Source: Manduca sexta
Lineage: Eukaryota; Arthropoda; Insecta; Lepidoptera; Sphingidae
Length of the DNA: 64,000 nucleotides
Direction: 5' to 3'
Assembly (NCBI RefSeq): GCF_014839805.1
Contig: NC_051131.1
Location: forward strand, 5,382,913 to 5,446,912
The position numbers and the translations under genes were made by a program. The notes under the pieces were generated by a model. That model worked only from the letters and a program-made list of their open reading frames with translations. It had not been told where the DNA came from and ran no database searches. This document shows, one piece after another, positions 36,868 to 49,473 of the stretch (within the stretch, counting starts at the first letter, position 1; each line of letters begins with the position of its first letter).

Positions 36868-36871
<4 letters not shown>

Positions 36872-37141
36872 GAATCCCTATTTCCGTTGGTCACGCCATC
36901 ACGCGTGAACGGCTGGACCGATTTCACTATTTTTTTTTGTTGTGTTTGTTATTGTCAGGAGAAGGACCCCATGAAATAAAAAATTCAGAAAATTGCGCGA
37001 AAAATTAGAAAATTTAATAAAACTTAACGAAAATATAAATTTTATATAACTGTCAATTGTTTGAAATAACTGTTAACAATTGACAGAATGCGCGCTGCAA
37101 ATTCATAGTTAAGAAGGGACAAAGTCTGTCGGGTCAACTAG
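36868..37141 (+). mobile_element. Helitron-like element, family H3
   Basis: Contains 'aatccctatttccgttggtc', 'acgcgtgaacggctggaccg', two inverted blocks 'actgtcaattgtt'/'aacaattgacag' (37049-37086), and ends 'gacaaagtctgtcgggtcaa' + CTAG before T. The ending is typical of a widespread lepidopteran Helitron group. The 5' end is obscured by the TA tract. Confidence 0.65.
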
Positions 37142-37144
37142 TGT

Positions 37145-38262
37145 TTAATAATTTTGTCTAATCATTGATGTCTCGTCTTGAGCCGAGGTTCGTAACCCAT
37201 TAGTTGTCCTCAGCATAGTCGCTTAATTTTCAAGGGTTGCGTGCGCCTAAAGTGCTCACCCAAAAATCCGGTGTATTTGTATAAGCCGACCCTTGTCAGG
37301 CTAACAAACGTAAGGTCATGTAAAAAAAAATTACGTATTTTGTACACTTAGAAGTATAATATGAAATTAACAAATTTTCGTTGAGTTTCTTGTATTTAAC
37401 TAGACATGTTTCTTGCAAACAATTACTATTAGGTGTATTACTAATTATCAAACTCCTGCATTTTTACTTTTTTCTTCTCCCTTACTCTATTGCGAAGACG
37501 GTTCAGCATACATTTTGAATTGTACTTTTGTTTTCTTTGTACTACTCATGTCTTGTACTTGCATTGTGCCATATTTGGGGATTTAATTTCGGGCACATCT
37601 TTTTATAAAACCTTAAATCTTTGTCAATCTGTGCATCAATCCGTGACCTACGATCCACAGCTTATATTTTTCGAAACCAAAGATACGATTATTCATAGAC
37701 ATTACTCATATACGATTATTTAAAAGCAATGAAATAAAGGTCATAGTAGAATCATCCATCACTTCGGATCGATGTTTACTACTCAAAGTACTCAATATTA
37801 ATGAAGTGGCATAAATTTTGCAAACGCGTTCATATTCAACGTTTCGCAGCAAAGCTGAATTGGCTATGCAACTTGATATCCACACTAGTACGTGAGGACG
37901 GTACGTGAGGCTATAAGGGCTAGATCTGATGATCGATATAACGACCAAATCGTCTTAAAATAAATTGTCAATGTTTTGTTTAAAATAAAACTTACATTTT
38001 ATTTTACAGATCTTATAGTGTTTCTATTCGCAAAATTACTAAAGCATTTCTACCTTCATAGTCTGTTGTGATTCTGCGCTTACTAATGAATATTTTTAAT
38101 CAGCGTAAAAAAAGATCGTATTTTATGTCTTTAACTTTCAAATTATTTTTCGCAACGATAATAATTTAACCCTTGAAGCATCTGTATGTTTGCCGGCAAC
38201 ATGACAGCTACATGACATTACGCGTGTCACCTCACCTTCTTATGTAGTATATAAGGTTATAT
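37145..38262. other. Intron-like stretch without recognised genes
   Basis: No exon or repeat family recognised. Confidence 0.35.
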
Positions 38263-38264
38263 TC

Positions 38265-38345
38265 CCGTGACAAGGCCTTTTGGTAGTAAAGAACGCCCGT
38301 GCCCAGCAGTCCGACAGTGTATAATGCAGTGCTGATATTATTATA
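38265..38345 (+). repeat. SINE family A, 3' fragment
   Basis: 'ggtagtaaagaacgcccgtg', 'cccagcagtccgacagtgta' and 'taatgcagtgctgatattat' match the tail of the copies at 30313 and 59482. Confidence 0.6.
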
Positions 38346-39289
38346 TTTGTTCTTAAACAGATTGTCCAAAATTACATTCAAATGCTAAGAACGCTCATAA
38401 AATAACTACCTATCTTGTTTAAAAAAGAACTTCCATTGCTCGTTCACCTCGTTCCACTATATCAAGTTACCAATATTTCTGATACTTCAATCGTTTACAT
38501 CGGAATTATTTTTGTATAACCGAAAATTCGAAGTCATCTAGCGTAACTAAGTGAATCCGTAGTAGTGCCAAATTATATTACAAGGAGGATATGTGTGATG
38601 ATACGTTGGATTAAAAAACACTGTTCCTCGAACTCCATCATCAAAATTACGGACAGTTCTAAAAAATACGTCGTAAAAACTGATATCATTTTTTCGTCAT
38701 AAAAGTTCTATGTTGTATTTAAAGCCGTGTTCACACTTACGACGAATGATGACGAATGGTTGTGACGGATCCACATCCAACTTTTTTTTCTATATCCACA
38801 TGTAGAAAACTAAATACATAACTTTAAAAATTACATTGGTTATACCTACACATAACTAGAAAAAGAAAATATTAAAAACACAAAATAACCAACTCACTCT
38901 TTGCAGGTGTGGCTTGTACGTTAATTTAAGTTGTAGTTATTATAATATTTTTTAAATTGCTTTTACGGGGTGATATAGTCACTTCTGACTAAATCCCCAA
39001 CAAATAAAAGGGAAAACCAACTAAGTCGGAATAAAGCTTAATTCCTGCATTAACTTTTACGTTTAGTAGGATTAACAACCATTCTATCTAAAGCGCTAAG
39101 GTTCGCGATTCACGTTGCAACTTTATAATAACGTCAAAATTCTCCAAACTAAATAACCGCAAACATTTTCGCAGAATACAATATTCCTCAATCGTTCTCA
39201 CCTGCGGTATGTTCACAAACATTTGTACGCAACAAACTTAATGAAAAGTGAGCGCATGGCTTTAGACCACTTAATTCATTCATTCCATT

Positions 39290-39325
39290 CCTTCATTATA
39301 GGCTTAAAGAAGCCTATAATGAAGG
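39290..39325. repeat. Perfect 16-bp-arm hairpin
   Basis: 'ccttcattataggctt', loop aaag, then the exact complement. Too short for a microRNA precursor; origin unknown. Confidence 0.8.
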
Positions 39326-39990
39326 CTTTTTGCTAATAAGTATGGTAATAAATTTAGTAGCACTGTGCGACGTAAAAATAATCTTGAAAACAATATATTT
39401 GGATTAAGTCGGTGTAAGATTTTTTATTTCAGAATCTTAGTTCCAGCTTAATTATAAATACGAATGTGTGCACACATGTTTAGATATTTATTAGAAGTAA
39501 ACGGCAAACGATAAATTAATGTAATTTCATACGCATAAAAGGTTTTAAATAAGGGTTAAAAAAATACAATGGAATATTTATAGCATAAAACATTTTGAAG
39601 CGGACGGAGCCATGAGTAAAATCCAACATATCTAGCATGCTATAATTTTTACTTTTTTAATCAATTTATTTCAAATTTAAACAACTATACAATTCTAATT
39701 TAATGCCATATTTGAATTCGAAACTTTAAGATGATATCTCTGAAGTTTAGAATCTAAACGATAGGATGTACAATCATGTCCAAGTTGACATTAGTCAGCA
39801 CTCACCAGTATCCGACGACACCAAACACCATGTGTATTGACAATGCACCTGTTGCGATAAGAGGGTGACACGTGCATGTTGCATTCGACATGCATTGACC
39901 ATTGACTATACATTAATAAACCGTTTGAGTTTCTTTATATTATATCTCTATAAAATCAAAATCGATTTCGAATTTTATCCAAAGAAAACC

Positions 39991-40314
39991 TATAATATTA
40001 GCCCTGTATTATATACTGTCCCACTGTTGGGCACGGGCCTCCTCTACTACTGAGAGGGAATAGGCCGTAGTCCACCGCGCTGGCCTAGTGCGGGTTGGTA
40101 GACTTCACACACCCTCGAAAATTCCTAATAGAGAATTTCTCAGGTGTACAGGTTTCCTCGCGATGTTTTCCTTCACCATTAAAGCAAGCGATAATTCATA
40201 AAGAATACACACATACTTTTTTAGAAAAGTCAGAGGTGTGTGGCCTTGGGATTTGAACCTGAGGATATTTGTCTCGGCAGCCCGTTCCACAACCTACTAG
40301 GCTGTCGCCGCTGT
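39991..40314 (-). repeat. tRNA-derived SINE, family A, full length
   Basis: On the minus strand it begins 'ggcgacagcctagtaggttg' (box A like) and has 'caggttcaaatcccaagg' (box B), then 'acacacctctgactttt', and ends 'gggctaatattata'. This is the best preserved copy of the family in the window. Confidence 0.88.
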
Positions 40315-40928
40315 AAAGAAAAAAGAAAACCTATACGCGAGCAGAATTGCGAGGAATTTAGTATTAGATATAATACATACCGTTTTGCAAGCTTTTAGCT
40401 AATTGTCATGAAACAATTTCATAAAACAAAATAACACTCCTACCTCATGTATTGCCATAAACAATGAAACACTTTAATCTATTAAAATTAAAATTAAATC
40501 GTTTTATGTGTTCAATTTCACATAATAAGTTTGGGAGGGCCTAGAAAGTTAGTAAACCACAGTATTCTGGGTCATTCTGAAAAATGTAGTTTCCAAATTA
40601 GACAATTGGATATCGTCATAATTTTATAAGGAATTAAAATCAAAACACTATATTGTATCTAAGGAGTTTAATTTTATTTCAAACGAGATTATTACTGTTT
40701 TAACAATCTCAAAGAGTCAAATATAAGTTTTCCGCACAATATAAAATATCAATTTATTCGATAATGTTTTATAACTTTAATATAAAACACCTAAACCACA
40801 CAAATGCGGTCGAATCAGAGAGAAAAAGGTTTTGGAGAAACAATCTCTAAACATTACTTTACTTACAATGTCACAATATAAAATTTTTAGAATAATCTAA
40901 AAGAAATACTTAAAAATTACTAGACCTC

Positions 40929-41100
40929 AGGAAAGGATGAAGTTTTCCAAAAGGGAACCCGACATGACTTAATTACTAATAATATGCATAAATGCAGTCT
41001 GAAAAATGTTCTAAAGATATTAAGATTTTACATAAATTATGAAAGGGAAGCCGGCAGGGATCGGCTTACATGGACCGTTCGCCACTGCTAGACCAGTTAT
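40929..41100 (-). mobile_element. MITE family D, inverted-pair left unit
   Basis: About 165 bp that is the reverse complement, at roughly 80% identity by eye, of 41205-41390. Shared blocks: 'ccaaaagggaa.ccgac', 'atatgcataaatgc.gtctg', 'agattttacat.aatta' and 'agggaagccggcagg.atcgg'. The outer end is eroded. Confidence 0.75.
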
Positions 41101-41204
41101 TTTACGCCTCCTATGAGAAAAGGTGACTTATTAGTCCTTCTTACAAGTAGTAAAAAACATACAGGGATAGTTAATGTGACTTGTAAGTGATACTCTGGCT
41201 TATA

Positions 41205-41390
41205 TCGTTGCTCTGCAGTAGCGAGGGGTCCATATAACCCGATTCCTGCCGGCTTCCCTTTTATAATTCATGTAAAATCTAATTACCATTAGAACCATTT
41301 GCAGACCGCATTTATGCATATAATAAGTACCTATAAGTTTTGTCGGATTCCCTTTTGGAATATTTCACCCTTCGCCACTGTTGCTATGTG
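41205..41390 (+). mobile_element. MITE family D, inverted-pair right unit
   Basis: Runs from 'gcagtagcgaggggtccata' to 'cacccttcgccactgttgc'; its ends are themselves imperfect inverted repeats (tagcgaggggt / acccttcgcca), so each unit is a MITE. It faces the left unit across about 105 bp. Confidence 0.75.
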
Positions 41391-41800
41391 TATCGGCTTC
41401 TTTCACCCCAGTTTGGTTGTAGATATTATCTCCTGAATGAACTTTCATTGGGCGATTCCAGGAACATAAATAGTATTAAAATTCAACTTTGTGTCTTTGA
41501 CAACAAAACTCACACGCGTAATACAAAAATCTGTATAAGCAATATGTATCCAGTTTCACGTTTATTGAGATATCTTGTTTCCCTGAAAGCGATCTTTCGT
41601 TGAAGATTCTCACACGTGTTTTGGTCAGCATTATATCAAATAGCTGTTATGTAATAATTTTGTTGTCTGAAGGTAAAATGTATGCAAAAATCACATTAAT
41701 AGATTTAAGTTTTTAATGAAGTAAATACAGTAATTAGTTTCGAAATAACATTAAAATTGCTGACCAGTCCAATTTATTATTCACACATACTAACACATTC

Positions 41801-41945
41801 GTTTTATCTCCGAAGGGGTTGACATAGACGTAATCAGTGCATTCATTTTCTGCTGTGTATATTCTACCCCAGATGTGGTAGGGGTCGAGCCTGTCACCAT
41901 ATCGGGCACAAATTTCAGACTCCGTTCTGATATTAAGAAGAAAAA
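41801..41945 (-). repeat. SINE family C fragment
   Basis: 'ttttatctccgaaggggttg', 'ggtaggggtcgagcctgtca', 'ccatatcgggcacaaatttc' and 'agactccgttctgatatta' match the body of 49474-49842. The tRNA-like head is missing. Confidence 0.65.
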
Positions 41946-42289
41946 AGTCAACATTAATTATAGTTTTTCATTCATACCACTTGCAATTTCACCAAAAGTT
42001 CATAGCTACCTAATAGTTGGCATTATTCACAAATACTATAACATTTGTGTATTATATTATTATTAATACTTAATTAGATTAATCCGGATACAAAATTGTG
42101 TACATCACATCTTAAGAAGAACGTGACCGTCAATGTAAACAAACGGGCCGAACACATGGCATAAGCCTGTTGTACGTTAATATTGTACTTGATCACATTG
42201 TACTCTGAACATTAATCAACTATAGATACTAGTTTACGTAACAAAGAACTTGGCTCGACATATGTTATTATAGAGTAAAAGCAATGTAT

Positions 42290-42328
42290 ATATCGGCTTT
42301 AAAATTCATATAATTTTAAAGCCGATAT
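42290..42328. repeat. Perfect 17-bp-arm hairpin
   Basis: 'atatcggctttaaaatt', loop catat, then the exact complement. Likely a remnant of a palindromic element. Confidence 0.8.
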
Positions 42329-43150
42329 TTTTAAATATTTCATTGTAACCATTATGGGCTTCTTGTTAATTGAGTCTAGCATCCGTGAGCAACAATACAA
42401 TAATTATTTCACAATAGTTTCTTTTTAATATGAACATGGCCTTATCTACCGCGAATAAAAAATAATTAATAACAAAACAAGCTCCTCACTAATGTAGACT
42501 GAAAGGTAATCAATAAAAAATGATATTAATACAGGTATTCTATTATGGTCACGTAGTCGGTGCTACGTGCACTTACGGAGCGATTGCCTACAAGGCACTT
42601 TGTGTATCGGTGTCAAAAACAGTACACAAGATGGTGTTATGTTCCTAGTGCATTGACCGGCGAATACCTGTCTTGCCTACTATGGGCGAAATATGAAACA
42701 TGATTATAAACAACATTGTAGATGAATCGAATGATCCTCGCAGAATGTATTCATTGAACTAGTAAACTCACGCCACTTGCAGTAACCACTTCTTTAATGA
42801 TTTTTAAATCTATAAAGTTTACACAATATCTTACAAATAATAATGTACGTATAGCAAATGTACAAGTTATAATCTAATTTAAATAATAGTGTCCGGTAAT
42901 TGGAGATAGTTCGTGTTATGGTCTAAATAATAAAAAAACGAATGATAGTCTTCCAAGTATTCTAATTATCTCAATAGATTGTAAATGTTTATTTTGGTAA
43001 GTACATTTGAACTTATTGATCAGACGCTGTTCAAATATTTATTTTATAACAGGCAACTCAGATATAAAAGCACTTTATTAAAATAATATTTTGAGACGAT
43101 TAGGTACCCAATATTGTTTACAGGTTGAAAACACAAAAACATACCTATAG

Positions 43151-43490
43151 TCCTGCTAATAATGTTAGATTTTGTTAGGTGTCTGTATGCTTAGATGTTT
43201 CTTAGAAGTTAGATTCTTGGATTTGGTTGAAATTTGTCAATAGATTAGTCCTTTTTTTACCGCAGGAAAAGTTCTAACACACCTCTACCGCCTAGTCTTA
43301 AAGGCGACTGGGTCTGGGCGGTTATGTAGAGCTCATCATTTTTTAGACTCGACGTTGAGCCATCTAAAATGGTAATAGACGTAAAGCACCCTCTAAAAAT
43401 AGGCTATTTTTTGGCCTGGAAAAGTTTATAGTAGGACATTTATTTCAAAAAAGGAATTTAACGTAAGCACAGCCTCGAGTAAGAGTTTGT
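43151..43490 (+). mobile_element. Degenerate Helitron-like element, family H2
   Basis: Starts 'tcctgctaataatgttagat', continues with 'gtctgtatgcttagatgttt', 'cttagaagtta' and 'ggatttggttgaaattt', and fades near 'cacagcctcgagtaagagtt', which resembles an eroded 'gcagccgcgggcaaaagcta'. It contains a GC-richer insert (43260-43345) unlike other H2 copies. Confidence 0.45.
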
Positions 43491-44152
43491 TACATATAAA
43501 TATTTGTTAACGTTAAGTGTTAGAAGGTAGCCGATGAAGTTTGTCGTTCCGTTTTCTTTCTAATTAGCATCATGATTAACTTTAGATTTATGCAAAATTA
43601 AATTTACTACCACTTAAAAGCACGTGCATTGTCGTGCGACATAATTACGTACTTAATTGTTTTTCTTAGATTGAGTGTCACTATGGGCATAATCATGTAT
43701 GTTGTACTACTTTTATTGTAAAACGATGCACACAAATTGCATGTGTGCAAATTAACTCGGTCACATAAAAGATTAGCGCTGATTTTAATGTATGTACCGA
43801 CTTTTTTCACTTAGCGACAGTTAGAGTATACGTTTTCATGCGGTAGAGAGTGAATGTGTAGTGTAAATACGGCAGAAACGATTGTTTTATATACAACTAT
43901 TAATAAAAATAAGTGTACGATATGAAATTGAAAAGAACAGTGACGTGTTGTATAAAGGGGAATTCATTTTGTATCCAGTATAGCACGAAAATAACGCCAC
44001 AGGTATTTTAAGATATTTATATTCATATATTATGTTTCTCACTAGATAATACGCCGAATGAGGGAGATGAAATGTGGATCATTTTATTTTGGTCATCAGG
44101 AAATATCTTGAACGTTACTTTCTTCTTATAAACCAATTAAATACTTATTTTA

Positions 44153-44490
44153 TCTTTACAATATAAAGCTGAAGAGTTTGTTTGTTTGAACGCGCTTATC
44201 TTAGGAACTACTGGTGCGAACTGAAAAATTATATTAGCCCATTTATCAACCCATATAACTAAAAGCATGTATGAGGGAATAGTTCCCCTTTAAAAAGTTC
44301 TAAAAATGTATTTTAAAACAAAGACCGCGGCGATAAATTGAAAAGTACCCAACGAATTTTAATGAAATTTATATGCAAGTATTTTGACATCCTGGGAGGG
44401 CCATGGGTTTCTTTCTATCCTGAGAAAATATATAGCGGAAGTTTTATCGCGGAAAACAGTTTTATTAGGGCAAAGCCGCGAGCAATTAAT
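44153..44490 (+). mobile_element. Helitron-like element, family H1 (3' end mutated)
   Basis: Starts 'tctttacaatataaagctga' after A, has 'gagtttgtttgtttgaacgc', one partial 123-bp unit, 'gtacccaacgaattttaatg', and ends 'gggcaaagccgcgagcaatt' where CTAG is expected. It preserves the tail that the truncated first copy at 25560 has lost. Confidence 0.7.
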
Positions 44491-45184
44491 AATAACATAA
44501 CTACATATTACACATTACAGATAGATAATTATTTTATGTTTGGCCAGAATTATTCATTTTCACCATATTTAAACAAGAACATACGTTCAATATCCATAGT
44601 ATTTATGACGTCACAAAACATTGAATTCTACGAATCGTTCTGAAGGAAATGAAAAATACATTCGGTATAACGTTTATATACAGTAACACTTGTTCACATT
44701 TATATGGCGAGGAATAACAACAGCTAATTAAATACGAAATTTGTTTGAAGTATGCGGGCCGTACATTCGTCACTCATTGTGGAAAATTGAAATATATGCA
44801 TGAATGAATCAGGCTTCGGTTTAATATCAACAATTATATAAAGATGTATTAAATGTGCAGAAAATTAGCTATATGTATTCACAAAGTGCATTGTACATTT
44901 GAAAATTAAGTAAACACAGGTCCAAAGCATCGTCGAATGAGCAAAGAAAGTTACTATGCGTTACTAACAAAAAATAAACATTCACGATTTTTAAAAGTTT
45001 AAAAGAAGATTTGAACATTGAACAGAAACAGAACATTTCCAAAGCGTTAATCATTCAAATACCATGTCTACATTGTCTGTAACATAAACTTAAAATAATC
45101 ATAATCTCACTACCTTAAATGGTACGATAGTACGGCAAACGCCGTACGCAATAAATGTGGCAAGTAATGGTGACAAAATAATTT

Positions 45185-45290
45185 GCGAGTGATGATGTCC
45201 GCCAAGCGGCGCCGGCGCAGCGAGCGTCGCCGGCCACCAAGCTGCAGTCGCGCCGCTTCCACGGCGTCCTCATAATGTGTCACTGTCTTC
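45185..45290. promoter_or_regulatory. GC-rich island, function unknown
   Basis: A 100-bp block (gccaagcggcgccggcgcag ... gcgccgcttccacggcgtcc) stands out in AT-rich DNA about 0.8 kb upstream of the promoter at 46030. Short frames are open on both strands but lack splice support. Probably a proximal regulatory element; conserved non-coding DNA or an unannotated exon is possible. Confidence 0.35.
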
Positions 45291-46029
45291 TATTTTGATG
45301 CAGGCGCCAAACACTGACTACTGCCTATGATTCCCACCTCGTCGACTCAACAATAAGTAGAAATAAACCCGCGCGTCCCTTGTTCCTTTGAACTCACTCA
45401 TTCGGCGACTCATCACGCTTTACTAATCACCGTTTTGCTCTATTTTCTCTGAAGTCAGGATTGGCGGTTGCAACCGTTTGTTTGGTGAAATTAGCCACCA
45501 CATTAGGTGAATTTCTTCCACGAATGTTTTAGTCGTCCATAAAACACGTTCATGTCACATTAAACTAGATTTATTAGAGGTAGGTTATGCACTTCATCAA
45601 AAGTAGAGGAAAGTTCTTTGTTATAAATATTATTCACGAAAATCCCTCAAACTGCAATAGCTAACCGAGCGCTTGGAATTGGTAATGTATTATTCATTGT
45701 TTGTTTTCTGTGACTCGTTATCACTAACAACAGTTCTCGCAGGATTACTGTTTCGACGTCAGCGCGTTAACTATTACAGCTCGAGGCATAAACTACTGTA
45801 GTTAAAGACTCTACCATTGACCAAACTGCTAATACCATTACCATTTGCGTATATGCGGAATGTCTGCCATACATTATGTCCTATACAACATTCACTATCG
45901 TTATAGTTATGTAATGCACATGTGTGTATGTATGAGAGACGCGGCTGGGACGTCTCGCTTTACTCGCCGCGAGTGAATACGATGAGCGAGAGAGACAGCG
46001 CGAACGCGCGGGGGGAGGCCGTCTGAATT

Positions 46030-46064
46030 GATAAAAGCAACTGGTGAACACGACGAAATTCAGT
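46030..46064 (+). promoter_or_regulatory. Core promoter: TATA-like box plus TCAGT initiator
   Basis: GATAAAAG at 46030-46037 is followed by the arthropod initiator TCAGTT with its A at 46062. The spacing puts the TATA-like box at -32 to -25, the expected place. The pair lies at the downstream edge of a GC-rich block (45950-46020) and feeds a leader that reaches the first exon ATG at 46497. Confidence 0.6.
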
Positions 46065-46128
46065 TGGAAAAGAAACAACGCGAGGCGTTGTGTCTAACGC
46101 GGCCGTAAACAATCGCGTCGAGGTTAAG

Positions 46129-46187
46129 ATGTGACTACGAAATTATATGAGTGATCCGAATATATGAATGTTATATTTATGTGAGTG
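46129..46187 (+). promoter_or_regulatory. Cluster of short uORFs in the 5' leader
   Basis: A start-stop uORF (ATGTGA) is at 46129-46134. Overlapping six-codon uORFs start at 46147, 46164 and 46168, each ending within about 25 nt. All precede the main ATG at 46497. Such uORFs usually lower initiation downstream; this is inferred for the proposed transcript. Confidence 0.45.
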
Positions 46188-46496
46188 AACGAGTCGGTTT
46201 TACAGCGAGTAGGGACGTGAGACACTGCACCGAGACGATCTCGGTGACGTGGACGCCGCGGCCAAGGATTAAAAGTTTATTGCGACGAAAATCAAACGGA
46301 ACAAAAACTTTCGCAGCAATCTCGACACACGTACAGAACGATTGTCATCATAAAGTGTTACTATCAATCCGCTCTCACGGCAGAGCACGTGATCGTCGAA
46401 AATTCTAGAAAATACAAAGAAATTAACGTCTGTTTTGTGTATATTTCCTGTTGGCTGGTGTTTATTCGTAGCGAATTAAGTGCTCTTCAGCAAATT

Positions 46497-46574
46497 ATGG
46501 TTGTGACGAAAATTGATAACATGGCCTCGTATTCCACGTACACGGGAAAACCCAAAATATTCTTCCCTAAGAAG
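46497..46574 (+). CDS. Short first coding exon, unknown gene (alternative N-terminus)
   Basis: Seen: ATG at 46497 in good context (ttATGG), 26 codons (MVVTKIDNMASYSTYTGKPK, then IFFPKK), then the consensus donor AAG|GTAAGA at 46574/46575, phase 0. A second in-frame ATG at 46521 (codon 9) has equal context. The frame upstream of the first ATG has no other ATG. The peptide is basic and Ser/Tyr/Thr-rich with a hydrophobic 'KIFFPKK' end; no domain or targeting signal is evident. Unlike the exon at 6303 it has no acylation motif. The promoter at 46030-46064 lies 435 nt upstream. Inference: this is the first exon of one isoform of a gene whose common exons lie to the right, probably the same gene as the exons at 421 and 6303. 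I cannot name it. Confidence 0.6.
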
Positions 46575-46579
46575 GTAAG

Positions 46580-49470
46580 ATCTAAATGACCGCTATCGAT
46601 ATTTTCTAAATTAAAAATGCTACTCATTGAATCAATACCAACACGTTTTTAAAGTATGTAAAAAAGCATAACAAACACTAAAGGTTTAGGTATTAAAAGT
46701 CTAAAGTCATTGAAACAATTTAGTCAATATTTTTTAATACTAGTCCATCTACTTTCATAAATAAATAAACTTACAAAATGCATTACTGGTTATGTAAATT
46801 ATAATAACATTAACAACAATTAAATACCGATAAAAGTTGTTGAACAAATAAGTAAACGCAATAAACAAAAAATATTATTATAAACAAAAAATACTTATCT
46901 TGACGAAATATATTTAAGTGAGAAGCAACGAAGACAATATCATTAGTTACATGTTTTTACAGTGATAATTAATTCAAAAATGTTCTTAAATTAATGATCA
47001 ACATCTCCTCCAACATTCATTTAAATGTTAAGAATTAATTACTAAAATTAACGGATACATAATAATTAAAGAAAAAATTACAAAACAACGTTATAAATAA
47101 CACAAGTCATTATTTATTCCTACCGGCCTCGGAATGACGAAACAATATTAATGATCAGTTATTATAGAACGGTCAGTAGATCCTAACACCATAAAACGCC
47201 AAAGCTCCATAAATGCGAGATACGATCCGCAAGCAACCACAATGCAATTATGTAACAAAGCAACAGTTCAAAATAATTTTATTGTGTCCAAGATACCGCA
47301 ATATTATCCTTAATAACAAAGGAAAAAACTGACAGTGTCGTACGTGCCGAATGTTTATTTCCATTTGTTAAGATGTCAAAGTTAACGCACGATATTTAAT
47401 AGGCAACGAGAAAAGCCGCGGAACGAATAGTTCGCGTAACCCACATGATTCAGTAACATGCGAAATGCAAGCCGTTCCATTTTGACGACCCACTTCACTC
47501 ATATTCATTCGGCCTTGCCGAGATTCTTAGAAAACATAAGGCATTGTTAGTTCAGTCGAGCTAGGTAGATGCTTTACAAGTAAACTTAAAATTGGTAATG
47601 AGTATTCGTGTCAGTAGTATTAAATCCCAAACTTTAGCAAATCTCGTTTTAAAATGATGATTATGTTACGTTAGTATACTTGATCAAATGCAACATCCGT
47701 GATCTTACAACTTATTACACAAGGTCCCCTGTGCAATATCTGTGACCTACAAATGCGCTGCAGGCTAGTTATATTGGACTTACAGCAAATGTTATTAAAG
47801 GCGAATATTTCCACCGCGTTTAGGTCAAAGGGTGTAGACGGTCCCACATATGGACAATGTTAATACAAATGAATGTAAGCCTTGTTGTAGTAGCTACAAG
47901 AAATTAAATCGTTGTCCTTTGATAGAGTACAGTTTCCTTTGATATCGCCGCGCTCCTCGATAAGAGTACTGCGCATTCAAGTCTCGTTGGCCGCAACACT
48001 TTATGGTTGCACATTAACTTGTGCAGTCTCGCCATTTACGGCACAAATTATAATTGATAGCCTTTTATATGGGTCATGGTTCTCTTTGCTAACTGGAGAT
48101 AGGAATCAAAGGACGCGGAACGAATCGAATATCCTCCACTCAATTAATTAACCGAATGCAGTATCAAGTATTTTATTTGCTGTATCGATAAACCAACACT
48201 TAATGAGACATATTGACATTATATATTACTCTCATAATTACTGGACAAATATTTTTAATTTAAACGATGTTTGTTAATAAATCGATGAGAACTATATTTG
48301 TTAAGTTTCGTCTGTGTTTATATCGTCTATTGAAGTTCTTTTATTTTCGCTGATTTGATTGATTTCAACATATTTGGGATCGGTATGTAGGTAGACCACT
48401 GATGTTCCATTAATTATCCATTTTGCGTCATTAAAGAATGACGTTCGTATATGGAAAGTTTTATGATCGGATAATTTAGCTGTAATGTGGGCGGGTTTGA
48501 TTTGAATTGAACACGGTATCATGCACTCTTTGTTTTTAGAATATGCATTTTACTGACTCTTGTGCAATAAACTTTTGGCCATTAATATCTTAATTTTGAA
48601 ATCGTTATAAAATCATAAAAATATTATATTTCATTATGAAAAAAATATTCTTGATAAATTCCCAAAAATGTTACCAAAATCGCGAAAATAACATCGTAAA
48701 TCTGCAGGACATCATACATCATGCACTAAAAATGACATTAGTGAACTAAATTGCAGCGGCGGGCATTAACTGTGTGTTCCGGTGAGTGAAGTCCCGGCGC
48801 ATTCCTGGCGCACCATTAGGTCGGGACAATGAAGGGAATGCTGCCCGGGACCCGTAAGGATAGTGGAATGTGGTCAGGAACGCGCCGTATGTCTTCCTGG
48901 CAGTTTTTTTGTTAAACCTTTGTAATCGAATTAGCACGAAATAAGTTAAATAATCGCAAAGGGGGTTAACAATCTGTTGTATATAACTAGATTATAGAAT
49001 GAAAATAGAATCATGCCTTTGTTCACTCTTCTGGGGAGTAAATAATCTACTTTCCGCCAGCTATAACTTAATTATGGAATAGATAAGTTTTTTAAATCTA
49101 ACCGTGGAGTTGGTTACATTCAATAGTATACGTTACACTGCAGTTGATGTTATCTCTATTGTTCATCTATCGTTTCTAAGCAAATGCTAAGGTTACACCG
49201 ACTCCGAAGACTTGATTTATTACTCAATACATATTTGTTTTATTAATTTTTCCTTTTGTGTCGTTTGTCAGTGATATTCTTGATAATTGCCAATGTAACC
49301 TTATTTTGGTTATATAATTAACTAACTACCGTATTTGGTGAGACCGTTATTATTTGCTATGTATCTCTTTACCGGTGGCGTTGAACGATGACGAACTTAT
49401 TAACTAACAATAATTATATTAGGTAGCTTTTGTTACACCAGTTTCTTCGAATTAATGATATTACATATAC
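46580..49470. other. Intron-like stretch
   Basis: AT-rich with no recognised exon. A GC-richer patch at 48745-48900 holds 'cattcctggcgcaccatta' and 'gtggaatgtggtcagg'; the latter carries a TEAD-like GGAATG core. Treat as a candidate enhancer only. Confidence 0.35.
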
Positions 49471-49473
49471 TCT

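Noticed and set aside
39290..39325. microRNA precursor
   Set aside because: Stem of only 16 bp with a 4-base loop; too short for a pre-miRNA.
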